Position numbers and translations under genes: made by a program. The notes beneath the pieces were generated by a model, which did not search any database, was not told the DNA's origin, and saw nothing but the letters and a program-made list of their open reading frames with translations. Of a stretch of 64,000 bases of DNA, positions 50,522 to 58,720 are shown piece by piece. Each line of letters begins with the position of its first letter. The first letter of the stretch is position 1. Location: positions 44,110 through 108,109 of the forward strand of contig NZ_BMQP01000027.1 in NCBI RefSeq assembly GCF_014648175.1, in the 5' to 3' direction. This DNA comes from Planobispora rosea. GTDB taxonomy: Bacteria; Actinomycetota; Actinomycetes; Streptosporangiales; Streptosporangiaceae.

Positions 50522-51403
50522 ATGTCATTCACGGAGATCGAGTACGGCGTGGCCGACGGTGTCGCCACCATCACGCTCAACCGGCCCGAGCGCCTCAACG
50601 CCTTCACCTACGTCATGCGCGGCGAACTGATCGAGGCGTTCGACCGCGCCGACGCCGACGACGAGGTCCGCGCCGTGATCGTCACCGGACGGGGCCGGGC
50701 CTTCTGCGCCGGGGCCGACCTCGGCGGCGGGGGAGACACCTTCAACCACCGCAGGTCGGAGGAGATGTTCGGCGGCCGGGACACCGTCGACGGCTCGCCC
50801 CGCGACGGCGGCGGCACGGTCGTGCTCCGCATCGCCCGCTCCCTCAAGCCGGTCATCGGCGCGATCAACGGCCCGGCCGTCGGCGTCGGCGTGACCATGA
50901 CGCTCCCGATGGACATCCGGCTCGCCTCCGACACGGCGAAGTTCGGCTTCGTCTTCGCCCGGCGCGGCATCGTGACCGAGGCCGCCTCCAGCTGGTTCCT
51001 GCCCCGGATCGTCGGCATCTCCCAGGCGATGGAGTGGGCCGCGACCGGCCGCGTCTTCCCCGCCGCCGAGGCGCTCGCCGGCCGCCTGATCTCGAAGGTC
51101 CTCGCCCCCGACGAGCTCCTCCCGGCCGCCCACGCGCTGGCCCGCGAGATCGCCGACAACACCTCCGCCGTCTCGGTCGCCGCCATCCGCCGGCTCATGT
51201 GGTCCGGCCTGTCGGCCGCCTCCCCGTGGGAGGCCCACCGCGCCGACTCCAAGCTCATGCACGCACTCGGCGCCGCCCCCGACGCCGCCGAGGGCGTCAC
51301 GTCGTTCCTGGAGAAGCGCCCGGCGAACTTCCCCATGAAGGTCAGCCAGGACCTCCCCGAGGCGGTCCCCTCCTGGCCGGTCAACCCCTACGAACTATCG
51401 TGA
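50522..51403 (+). CDS. enoyl-CoA hydratase/isomerase (crotonase) family
   Basis: A 293-residue crotonase. 'GVATITLNRPERLNAF' and the oxyanion-hole segment 'VIVTGRGRAFCAGADL' are typical. The second half is 'KPVIGAINGPAVGVGVTMTLPMDIRLASDTAKFGFVFARRGIVTEAASSWFLPRIVG', where the usual Glu pair of hydratases is seen only in part ('TEAASSW', Glu at the second site). It likely acts on a 2-enoyl-CoA. TAAGAT lies six bases before ATG 50522 (leaderless). The lipase-like gene starts five bases after its stop, so both are one unit. Confidence 0.9.
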   Translation: MSFTEIEYGVADGVATITLNRPERLNAFTYVMRGELIEAFDRADADDEVRAVIVTGRGRAFCAGADLGGGGDTFNHRRSEEMFGGRDTVDGSPRDGGGTVVLRIARSLKPVIGAINGPAVGVGVTMTLPMDIRLASDTAKFGFVFARRGIVTEAASSWFLPRIVGISQAMEWAATGRVFPAAEALAGRLISKVLAPDELLPAAHALAREIADNTSAVSVAAIRRLMWSGLSAASPWEAHRADSKLMHALGAAPDAAEGVTSFLEKRPANFPMKVSQDLPEAVPSWPVNPYELS

Positions 51404-51408
51404 CGTCC

Positions 51409-52362
51409 ATGTCCGACGTTCTCGGCCCCGACTACGAGCTCACGGTCCTGCCCATGGCCGACGACTACGAGGGCGAGGTCGTCGCCTCCCTCGTACGGCG
51501 CCGCGCCACCGCGCCGGCGACCGGCAGGGCCGTGCTCTACGTGCACGGATTCACCGACTACTTCTTCCAGACCCACCTGGCCGACCACTTCGCCGCCCAG
51601 GGGACCGACTTCTACGGCCTCGACCTGCGCAAGTACGGCCGCTCGCTGCTGCCGCACCAGACCCGGGGGTTCGTGCGCAGCGTCACCGAGTACTTCCCGG
51701 AGATCGACGAGGCGGTCCGGATCATCCGCGAGGAGGACGGCCACGACACGGTCATCCTCAACGCCCACTCCACCGGCGGCCTCATCGCCGCCCTCTGGGC
51801 CGACCGGGTCCGCGGCCGGGGCCGCCTGCAGGGCCTGGTGCTCAACAGCCCCTTCTTCGACCTGAACGTCCCCGCCGGCCTGCGGATCGCGGCCGACCTG
51901 CTGCGCGGCCCGCTCTCCCGGCTGCCCGTGCGCACCGTGCTGCCCGTGGGCGTGTCCACCGCGTACGGCACCAGCCTGCACCGGGAGCACCACGGCGAGT
52001 GGGAGTTCGACCTGGAGTGGAAGCCGGTCGGCGGGTTCCCGGTCCACGCCGCCTGGCTGGCCGCCGTCCGCCGCGCCCAGCGGCGTCTCCACGGCGGTCT
52101 GCGGGTGGACGTGCCGGTCCTGGTGCTCTGCGCGGAGAAGGGCCTGCAGATGCGCGACTTCACCCCCGAGGCGCAGGGCGCCGACACCGTGCTCGACCCC
52201 GAGCACATCGCCCGCTGGTCCACGCGGGTGGGCGGGCACGTCACGTGCGTCCGGGTGCCCGGCGGCATGCACGACCTGGTGCTCTCGCCCGAGCCCGCGC
52301 GCAAGCGGGTCTTCGAGGAGATGGACCGTTGGATCGGCTGCTACCTCTCGCCGGGCGGGTGA
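51409..52362 (+). CDS. alpha/beta hydrolase, monoacylglycerol-lipase-like
   Basis: A 317-residue serine hydrolase. Oxyanion segment 'YVHGFTDYFFQTHLADHFAAQG', nucleophile elbow 'NAHSTGGLIAALWAD' (Ala in place of the first Gly), and the catalytic His in 'PGGMHDLVLSPEPARKR'. The Asp is probably in the segment around 'HIARWSTRVG'. The fold is that of the Hydrolase_4/PldB group that cleaves monoacylglycerols or lysophospholipids. It is translationally linked to the crotonase, which suggests lipid catabolism. Confidence 0.87.
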   Translation: MSDVLGPDYELTVLPMADDYEGEVVASLVRRRATAPATGRAVLYVHGFTDYFFQTHLADHFAAQGTDFYGLDLRKYGRSLLPHQTRGFVRSVTEYFPEIDEAVRIIREEDGHDTVILNAHSTGGLIAALWADRVRGRGRLQGLVLNSPFFDLNVPAGLRIAADLLRGPLSRLPVRTVLPVGVSTAYGTSLHREHHGEWEFDLEWKPVGGFPVHAAWLAAVRRAQRRLHGGLRVDVPVLVLCAEKGLQMRDFTPEAQGADTVLDPEHIARWSTRVGGHVTCVRVPGGMHDLVLSPEPARKRVFEEMDRWIGCYLSPGG

Positions 52363-52460
52363 CGGCGCCGCGGGAATCCGCGGAACCAGGACTTTTGTCG
52401 TGGACAACCCGGTATCGACGGATCTTCTGATCGGGGGCCGGTCCCGGCAGCGTTGAACCC

Positions 52461-54062
52461 ATGAGAGTTCTTCTGGCGACAACCGTCCTGCTCACCGCCT
52501 GCACCGGCGCACAGCCGCCGCGGGAGGATCCCGCGATCGTCAGGACCGAGGCGGGGGCCGTGCGCGGTACGGTCACCGCCGATCACCGGATCTTCCAGGG
52601 TGTCCCGTACGCCGCCGCGGCGCGCTGGGAGCCGCCGCGGCGGGCCGGGACCTGGCGGGGCGTCAAGGACGCCACCACGCCCGGGAACGCGTGCCCGCAG
52701 GTCGGCTCCGACTACGCCCCCGTCACGAGCACCACCGAGGACTGCCTGGTGCTCAACGTCACCGCCCCGCGTGAACCGGCGGGCGCGCGGCCGGTCATGG
52801 TCTGGCTGCACGGCGACGGCGCGCTCGGGGCGGGACACCACTCCGACGCGCGCAGGCTCGCCTCGCGGGGCGCGGTCGTGGTCACGGTCAACTACCGGCT
52901 CGGCGTCTTCGGCGGGTTCGGCTACCCGGGGCTGCGCGGCTCCGGCACGTACGGCCTGCAGGACCAGCAGGCGGCGCTCGCCTGGGTGCGGCGCAACATC
53001 CGCGCCTTCGGCGGCGACCCGGGCAACGTGACGCTCTTCGGCGTCTCCTACGGCGCGCTGTCCATCGGCGGGCACCTCACCTCGCCCGGCGCGAAGGGGC
53101 TGTTCCACCGGGCGATCATGCAGAGCGGCGAGACCATGATGGACATGCCCGCCGGCAGCATGGTCCCCGGCCTGCCCGCGCAGCCGCACTTCGCCTGGCG
53201 CGGCGCCCGGGAGACCGAGCAGCTCGGCGTGCACTACGCCGGGCAGCTCGGCTGCGGCGACCTGGCGTGCCTGCGCGCCCTGCCGGTGGAGAGGATCCTC
53301 GGAGTGCCGCAGATCATGAACGCCTTCCAGGCGTACGCCTACGGCAACGAGGTCCTCCCGCAGCCGCCGCCGGAGGCGATCCGCGCGGGGCGCTTCCACC
53401 GCGTGCCCGTCCTGGCCGGTGCGACCAGGGACGAGCACCGCCTCTTCGTCGGGATGACCTACGACGCGCAGGGTGAGCCGATCACCGGGCGGCGGTACCG
53501 CGAGCTGGTGGCGGAGGCGTTCGGCCAGGACGCCGCGCGCGTCCTGCGGCGGTATCCGGCGCGGGACTTCGCCTCCCCGGGCATCGCGTGGGCGACGGTC
53601 CTGACCGACCGGATGTGGGCCCGGGCCACCCACGAGCAGAACACCCTGCTCGCCCGGCGCGCACCGGTCTACGGCTACGAGTTCGCCGACCGTGACGCGC
53701 CGATGTTCCTGCCGCTGGGGACGGACTTCGACTGGGGCGCCTACCACGCGGGCGACCTGCCCTACCTCTTCCCGGACCCGGCGGCGGAGCTCGACGCGGG
53801 CCAGCGCGAGCTGTCCCGGCAGATGGTCGCCTACTGGACGAACTTCGCCCGCACCGGCGACCCCAACGGCCCCGGCCTGCCCGCCTGGCCGCGTGTGGAA
53901 CGGGGCGTGCAGTCCCTGGCGCCGGGCGCGGTCCGGCCCGTCGACTACGCGGCCGGGCACCGGCTGGACTTCTGGAACCGGCGCGGACCGGATGCGGAAA
54001 GGCGCGGGCCGGATGTGGAGGGGCGCGGACCGGGCACGGAGGAACACGGACCGGCGAACTAG
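52461..54062 (+). CDS. type-B carboxylesterase, predicted lipoprotein
   Basis: A 533-residue carboxylesterase/para-nitrobenzyl-esterase family enzyme. The N-terminus 'MRVLLATTVLLTAC' is a very short lipoprotein signal (cysteine 14). Then come 'VRGTVTADHRIFQGVPYA', 'TEDCLVLNVTAPRE', 'VMVWLHGDGALGAGHH', and nucleophile elbow 'LFGVSYGALS', with Val before the Ser where most relatives have Glu. The His segment is 'YHAGDLPYLFPD'. The last 20 residues are a short degenerate repeat (RRGPDAE, GRGPGTE, EHGPAN). It probably hydrolyses esters at the cell surface. The two-component genes follow directly. Confidence 0.87.
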   Translation: MRVLLATTVLLTACTGAQPPREDPAIVRTEAGAVRGTVTADHRIFQGVPYAAAARWEPPRRAGTWRGVKDATTPGNACPQVGSDYAPVTSTTEDCLVLNVTAPREPAGARPVMVWLHGDGALGAGHHSDARRLASRGAVVVTVNYRLGVFGGFGYPGLRGSGTYGLQDQQAALAWVRRNIRAFGGDPGNVTLFGVSYGALSIGGHLTSPGAKGLFHRAIMQSGETMMDMPAGSMVPGLPAQPHFAWRGARETEQLGVHYAGQLGCGDLACLRALPVERILGVPQIMNAFQAYAYGNEVLPQPPPEAIRAGRFHRVPVLAGATRDEHRLFVGMTYDAQGEPITGRRYRELVAEAFGQDAARVLRRYPARDFASPGIAWATVLTDRMWARATHEQNTLLARRAPVYGYEFADRDAPMFLPLGTDFDWGAYHAGDLPYLFPDPAAELDAGQRELSRQMVAYWTNFARTGDPNGPGLPAWPRVERGVQSLAPGAVRPVDYAAGHRLDFWNRRGPDAERRGPDVEGRGPGTEEHGPAN

Positions 54063-54063
54063 C

Positions 54064-55257
54064 GTGGATCGGGTGAGAGCTGACGTGGACGGGGCGGGAA
54101 ACGGCGTGGACCGGACGTGGAGCGGTCCCGCCGCGTTCTCCTTCTGGGTGGCGCTGGTCTTCTTCCCGGCCGCCGACCTGGCCCGCGGCTTCCGGTGGAC
54201 GGAGGCCGCGGGCCTGGCCGCGGTCACCGCCTGCTACCTGCTGGGCGTGCGGGCCGCCTTCGGGCGGCCCGCCGCCGCGCGCGCCGCGCTGACCGCCCTG
54301 GCCGGTGTCACACTGGCCGGATGCGCGGTCTACGGCGGGACGTGGTTCTACCTGTGCCCGCTGGTCTCCATCGCCTGCGGGCTGGTGCTGGGCGGCAGGG
54401 CCGTGCCGGTGGCCCTGGCCGCGGTGACCCTCGCCTCCATGGCGGTCACGCTCTGGAAGGGCGGGGGCCAGGACGCGGTCGCCGCCGTCACCTGGGGCAC
54501 CGGCATCGCGGGCGTCGTCGTCCACGTCACCCTCCAGCTGCACCGGACCCGGCGGGAGCTGGCCCTGGCCGCGGTGGGCGAGGAACGCGAGCGTTTCTCC
54601 CGCGACCTGCACGACCTGCTCGGGCACACGCTCTCGCTGATGGTCGTCAAGGCCGAGGCGGTGCGCAGGCTGGCCCCCCGGGACGCCGCCGCGGCCGCCC
54701 GGCAGGCCGCCGACATCGAGACCATCGGCCGCCGGGCGCTGGCCGAGGTGCGCGCCGCCGTCTCGGGCTACCGGGGGCGCGGGCTGGCCGGGGAGCTGGA
54801 CGCCGCGGACGCGGCATTGCGGGCCGCCGGGGTGCGGGCGGTCGTCGGCGCCGGTGAGGTACGGCTCGCGCCGCACGCCGACGCGCTGCTCGGCTGGGCC
54901 GTACGGGAGGGCGTCACCAACGTGATCCGCCACGCCGGGGCCGCGGTGTGCGAGATCCGGGTGAGCGAGGGAAGGGGAGAGGCCGTGCTGGAGATCGTGG
55001 ACGACGGGGCCGCCGGGCCGGGGGAGTGGGGCAACGGGCTGCGCGGGCTGGCCGAGCGGGCGGCCGCCGCGGGAGCGGCGTTCGAGGCCGGTCCCGCGGA
55101 GGGGGGCGGGTTTCGCCTCCGGATGGCGGTGCCGGTGCTGCCGCCCGGGGACGCACCGCCCGGGGGCGCGGCGGGCGGGGGCGCGCCGTTCGGGGGCGCG
55201 GCGGACGGGAGTGCGGCGGACGGGAGTGCGGCGGGCCGTCCCGGGGAGACCGCGTGA
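54064..55257 (+). CDS. sensor histidine kinase, DesK-like (HisKA_3)
   Basis: A 397-residue sensor kinase with four or five membrane helices up to about residue 150 and almost no extracytoplasmic loop. The phosphoacceptor box is 'RERFSRDLHDLLGHTLSLMVVKAEA' and the ATPase boxes 'REGVTNVIRHAGAAVCEIRV' and 'VDDGAAGPGEWGNGLRGLAERAAAAGA'. The Gly/Ala-rich C-terminal tail is low complexity. Start is GTG 54064 or GTG 54073. It begins right after the esterase stop and overlaps the response regulator. DesK-type sensors often read membrane or cell-wall state. Confidence 0.9.
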   Translation: MDRVRADVDGAGNGVDRTWSGPAAFSFWVALVFFPAADLARGFRWTEAAGLAAVTACYLLGVRAAFGRPAAARAALTALAGVTLAGCAVYGGTWFYLCPLVSIACGLVLGGRAVPVALAAVTLASMAVTLWKGGGQDAVAAVTWGTGIAGVVVHVTLQLHRTRRELALAAVGEERERFSRDLHDLLGHTLSLMVVKAEAVRRLAPRDAAAAARQAADIETIGRRALAEVRAAVSGYRGRGLAGELDAADAALRAAGVRAVVGAGEVRLAPHADALLGWAVREGVTNVIRHAGAAVCEIRVSEGRGEAVLEIVDDGAAGPGEWGNGLRGLAERAAAAGAAFEAGPAEGGGFRLRMAVPVLPPGDAPPGGAAGGGAPFGGAADGSAADGSAAGRPGETA

Positions 55258-55853
55258 TCCGGGTGATGATCGCCGAGGACCAGGGCATGATGCGCGACGC
55301 CCTGGCGCTGCTGCTGGACATGGAGGACGACATCGAGATCGTCGCCCAGACGGGAGACGGTGAGACGATCACCGACGTCGCCCGGCGGGTCCGTCCCGAC
55401 GTCGTCCTGCTCGACGTCGAGATGCCCGGCCGCAGCGGCCTCGACGCCGTCGGCGAGCTGTCCCGCGACGGCGCCGTCGTCCTGGTCGTGACCACCTTCG
55501 CCAGGGCCGGTTACCTGCGCAGGGCGATGGAGTCCGGCGCGGCGGGCTTCCTGGTGAAGGACGGCCCCGTGGAGGATCTGGCCGCCGCGATCCGCAGGGC
55601 CGTGGCCGGTGAGCGGATCGTCGACCCCGCCCTGGCCGCCGAGGCGCTCAACGCCGGGCCGAGCCCGCTGACCGGCCGTGAGCGCGAGGTGCTCGCCGCG
55701 GCCCTCGACGGCGCCGCCATCGCCGATCTCGCCGCCCGGCTCCACCTGTCGGAGAGCACCGTGCGCAACCACCTGTCGTCGGCCATCGGGAAAACCCACA
55801 CCCGCAACCGGATCGAGGCCGCGCGGCTCGCCCGCGACAACGGGTGGCTCTGA
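55254..55853 (+). CDS. response regulator, DesR/NarL type
   Basis: A 199-residue response regulator. The receiver has the acidic pair 'IAEDQGMMRDAL', phospho-acceptor Asp in 'VVLLDVEMPGRSG', Thr in 'LVVTTFARAG' and Lys in 'FLVKDGPVEDL'. The LuxR-type HTH is 'PLTGREREVLAAALDGAAIADLAARLHLSESTVRNHLSSAIGKTHTRNRIEAARLA'. GTG 55254 overlaps the kinase stop. Targets are unknown. The neighbouring esterase and membrane hydrolase are candidates. Confidence 0.93.
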   Translation: MIRVMIAEDQGMMRDALALLLDMEDDIEIVAQTGDGETITDVARRVRPDVVLLDVEMPGRSGLDAVGELSRDGAVVLVVTTFARAGYLRRAMESGAAGFLVKDGPVEDLAAAIRRAVAGERIVDPALAAEALNAGPSPLTGREREVLAAALDGAAIADLAARLHLSESTVRNHLSSAIGKTHTRNRIEAARLARDNGWL

Positions 55854-55897
55854 AGCGGCTCTGCGGTGGCTCTGGTCTCCCCGGCCCCGGGGCGCCG

Positions 55898-57421
55898 TCA
55901 CCAGGGCAGGGCGAACAGGCTGTAGTAGGCCGCCGCGACCAGCAGCAGACCGGTCCCGCCGAGCACCCCGGCGATCGCGACGTGCTGCGGGCGGCTGGGC
56001 CGCCAGCCCTCCCGCAGCGCGGAGACGACGGCGGCGACGGCTGTGACCTCCTGCAGGAGCATCAGCACGGCCAGGGCCCTGACCACCAGCCAGCCGGCGA
56101 GCACCGCGGGCCAGGCCCCCGCCTGGTTCACCGAGAACAGCACCAGCAGGACGATGAGCGCCATCACCGAGGCGAGCAGCCCGAGCGCGGTCCACGCCAT
56201 CTGCCGGAACCGGCGCCGGATCGGCGGCCAGAGCCGGGCGTTGGCCTCGGCGGGCAGGTGGCGGCCGCGCAGCCGTACCACCATCGCGGCCACCGGACCG
56301 GCCACGTACCCGACGGCGGCCAGGCAGAGCGTGAGACCCAGGACCGCGCCCCCGGCGTACCACGGGGCGACGGGAACGTCGCTGGCCTCGAAGCGCTGGA
56401 CCGGGGTGGCGCCCGCGAGGGGCACCGCGGGACGGGCCGTGCCGGGCAGGCCCGTGACCCAGTTGGCCAGCGTCTCCAGGTAGCCCGGGGCGAACGGCCC
56501 GCCGTGCAGGCGCATGCCGTGGTCGGCCCCGTCGAGGTAGCGGATCGTGTAGTCCGGATTGCCCCCCGCCGTGAGCGCGCGGGTGAGCGCCCGGGTGCTC
56601 TCCACGAACGGGATCGACGGGTCGCGCGTGCCGTACAGCGCCAGGACCGGCTGGCGCGTCCGGCGCAGCGCGGGCTCGGCGTCGTGGCGCAGGAAGTTCA
56701 TGTCCACCGCGCCCATCGCCCGGATGAGCAGCTCGCGCACCCCGCCCGGTGCGTGCAGCCGGTCCAGCTGCTCGCCCAGCGCCCAGCTGACCTGCCGCAG
56801 CGGCGAGACGTTCGGCGCGGAGACCAGCACGGCGAAGGAGACGTCGTCGCTCCGGGAGGCGGCGATGGGCACCACCCAGCTGCCCTCGCTGACCCCCCAC
56901 AGGCCGGTGCGCGCCGGGTCGACGTCGGGGCGCTTGCGCAGCTCGGCCAGGACGCTCAGCGCGTCGTCGGCGAGCAGCCCGAAGTCGCGGTGGCGGAAGT
57001 CGTAGCCCACCGTCCGCTTGTCGTAGACGAGCGTGACGATCCCCGCTCTGGCCAGCCACTCGGCCTGCGTGGTGAACTCATCGCGCAGGCCCGCACCCGC
57101 GCCCTGCACGAAGACGAGCGCCGGGTGCCTGCCGGGGGTGAGCGGCGCGCGGATCGTCGCCCCCAGGGTGGTGCCGCGGACCCGGACGGTGATGTCCTGG
57201 GTGCTGATCCCGGCGGTGGCGGTGACCGCCCGGCGCTCGGCCGGGGGCTGGGCGGGCAGGGAATGGAAGGCCGGGTCCACGTTCAGCGGCGCCGGATCGA
57301 ACGGCGGCGGCAGGGTGTAGCCCACCGTCGCGAGAGCCACCATGATCAAACCGGCGGCCACGCCCATCGTGCCACGGCCCACCCGCATGCCGATACGCTC
57401 CCCGATCCCCGCGACTGTCAT
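55898..57421 (-). CDS. membrane-anchored alpha/beta hydrolase with C-terminal TM domain
   Basis: A 507-residue protein. It has one N-terminal membrane helix, then an alpha/beta hydrolase of the S9/DLH type: 'HPALVFVQGAGAGLRDEF' (oxyanion), nucleophile elbow 'LWGVSEGSWVVPIAASRS', Asp in 'LALYGTRDPSIPF' and His in 'DGADHGMRL'. After residue 350 come four membrane helices ('GAVLGLTLCLAAVGYVAGPVAAMVV', 'MAWTALGLLASVMALIVLLVLF', 'AWPAVLAGWLVVRALAVLMLL', 'VAIAGVLGGTGLLLVAAAYYSLF'). The hydrolase should face outside. It converges on the response-regulator gene. Confidence 0.85.
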   Translation of the reverse strand: MTVAGIGERIGMRVGRGTMGVAAGLIMVALATVGYTLPPPFDPAPLNVDPAFHSLPAQPPAERRAVTATAGISTQDITVRVRGTTLGATIRAPLTPGRHPALVFVQGAGAGLRDEFTTQAEWLARAGIVTLVYDKRTVGYDFRHRDFGLLADDALSVLAELRKRPDVDPARTGLWGVSEGSWVVPIAASRSDDVSFAVLVSAPNVSPLRQVSWALGEQLDRLHAPGGVRELLIRAMGAVDMNFLRHDAEPALRRTRQPVLALYGTRDPSIPFVESTRALTRALTAGGNPDYTIRYLDGADHGMRLHGGPFAPGYLETLANWVTGLPGTARPAVPLAGATPVQRFEASDVPVAPWYAGGAVLGLTLCLAAVGYVAGPVAAMVVRLRGRHLPAEANARLWPPIRRRFRQMAWTALGLLASVMALIVLLVLFSVNQAGAWPAVLAGWLVVRALAVLMLLQEVTAVAAVVSALREGWRPSRPQHVAIAGVLGGTGLLLVAAAYYSLFALPW

Positions 57422-57568
57422 GTGTTCGGATGGTTTTCGTCACATTCTCCTTTAGATCTTCAAGCCTACTCGTAACAGGCGTTTCCCGGCATTGCCCAAC
57501 GGCGCGGGCGAGAGCGGAGGGGTAAGAGTGGCGTCATTTGTCGCTGAGGGCTGTTAGCTTCAGGCGAC

Positions 57569-58720
57569 ATGCGGGTGCTGCACACATCGGACTGGCATCT
57601 GGGCCGCTCGTTCCACCGGGAGAGCCTCCTCGCGGCCCAGGGCGTGTTCGTCGACCACCTGATCGAGACGGTCAGGTCCGAGCGGGTCGACGTGGTCGTC
57701 GTCTCCGGCGACGTCTACGACCGGGCGCTGCCCTCGGTCGACGCGGTGGACCTGTGCAACCAGGCGCTGCGGCGGCTGGTCGCCGAGGGCGTGCGCACCG
57801 TCCTGATCAGCGGGAACCACGACTCCGCGCGCCGCCTGGGCTTCGGCGCCGAGCTGATCGACGCCGCGGGCGTGCACCTGCGCACCGATCCCGCCCGGGT
57901 CGGCGAGCCCGTGGTGATCGAGGACCCGGCGGGCGGCGCCGCGGGGGAGGTCGCCTTCTACGGCATCCCCTACCTGGAGCCCGAGCTGGTCCGCGGCCCG
58001 TGGGAGCTGCCCGAGCGCAGCCACACCGCCGCGATCGGGCACGCCATGTCCCTGATCCGGGCGGACGCGGCCCGGCGCGGCACCCGGTCTGTGGTTCTGG
58101 CCCACGCGTTCGTGACCGGCGGCCGGGGCAGCGACAGCGAGCGCGACATCAGCGTCGGCGGTCTCGCGCACGTCCCGGTCACGGCCTTCGACGGCGCCGA
58201 CTACGTCGCCCTGGGCCACCTGCACGGCCGCCAGAGGATGACCGAGACCGTGCGCTACAGCGGGTCCCCGATCGCCTACTCCTTCTCCGAGGCCGACCAG
58301 GTGAAGGGCTCGTGGCTGGTGGAGCTGGGGCCGGACGGGTTCGCCGGCGCCGAGTTCGCCGAGGCGCCGGTGCCCCGGCGGCTCGGGCGGCTCACCGGCC
58401 GCCTGGACGACCTGCTCACCTCCGCCGAGTACGCCGACCACGAGGACCGCTGGCTCCAGGTGACGCTCACCGACCCGGTCCGCCCCAAGGGCGCGATGGA
58501 GCGCCTGCGGACCCGCTTCGCGCACACGCTCACCCTCGCCTTCGAGCCCGAGGGCGGCGTCCGGGAGACGGTGACCCGCGCCCGGACCGCAGGCAGGCCC
58601 GAGATCGAGGTGGCGCTCGACTTCGTCCGGGAGGTGCGCGGCGAGGCCGCCGACGCCGACGAGATCGTGCTGCTCCAGCGGGCCGTGGAGGCCTGCCGTA
58701 CCAAGGAGGCGATGGCGTAG
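57569..58720 (+). CDS. sbcD: exonuclease subunit SbcD (Mre11 homologue)
   Basis: A 383-residue metallophosphoesterase: 'LHTSDWHLGRSF', 'VVVSGDVYDRALPSVDAV', 'VLISGNHDSARRL' and 'DYVALGHLHGRQ', the four metal-binding segments of SbcD/Mre11. With SbcC it forms a DNA-end nuclease that opens hairpins and protein-blocked ends. A TAGCTT box lies eight bases before ATG 57569, so the mRNA may be leaderless. sbcC starts directly after the stop codon (TAG-ATG). Confidence 0.95.
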   Translation: MRVLHTSDWHLGRSFHRESLLAAQGVFVDHLIETVRSERVDVVVVSGDVYDRALPSVDAVDLCNQALRRLVAEGVRTVLISGNHDSARRLGFGAELIDAAGVHLRTDPARVGEPVVIEDPAGGAAGEVAFYGIPYLEPELVRGPWELPERSHTAAIGHAMSLIRADAARRGTRSVVLAHAFVTGGRGSDSERDISVGGLAHVPVTAFDGADYVALGHLHGRQRMTETVRYSGSPIAYSFSEADQVKGSWLVELGPDGFAGAEFAEAPVPRRLGRLTGRLDDLLTSAEYADHEDRWLQVTLTDPVRPKGAMERLRTRFAHTLTLAFEPEGGVRETVTRARTAGRPEIEVALDFVREVRGEAADADEIVLLQRAVEACRTKEAMA

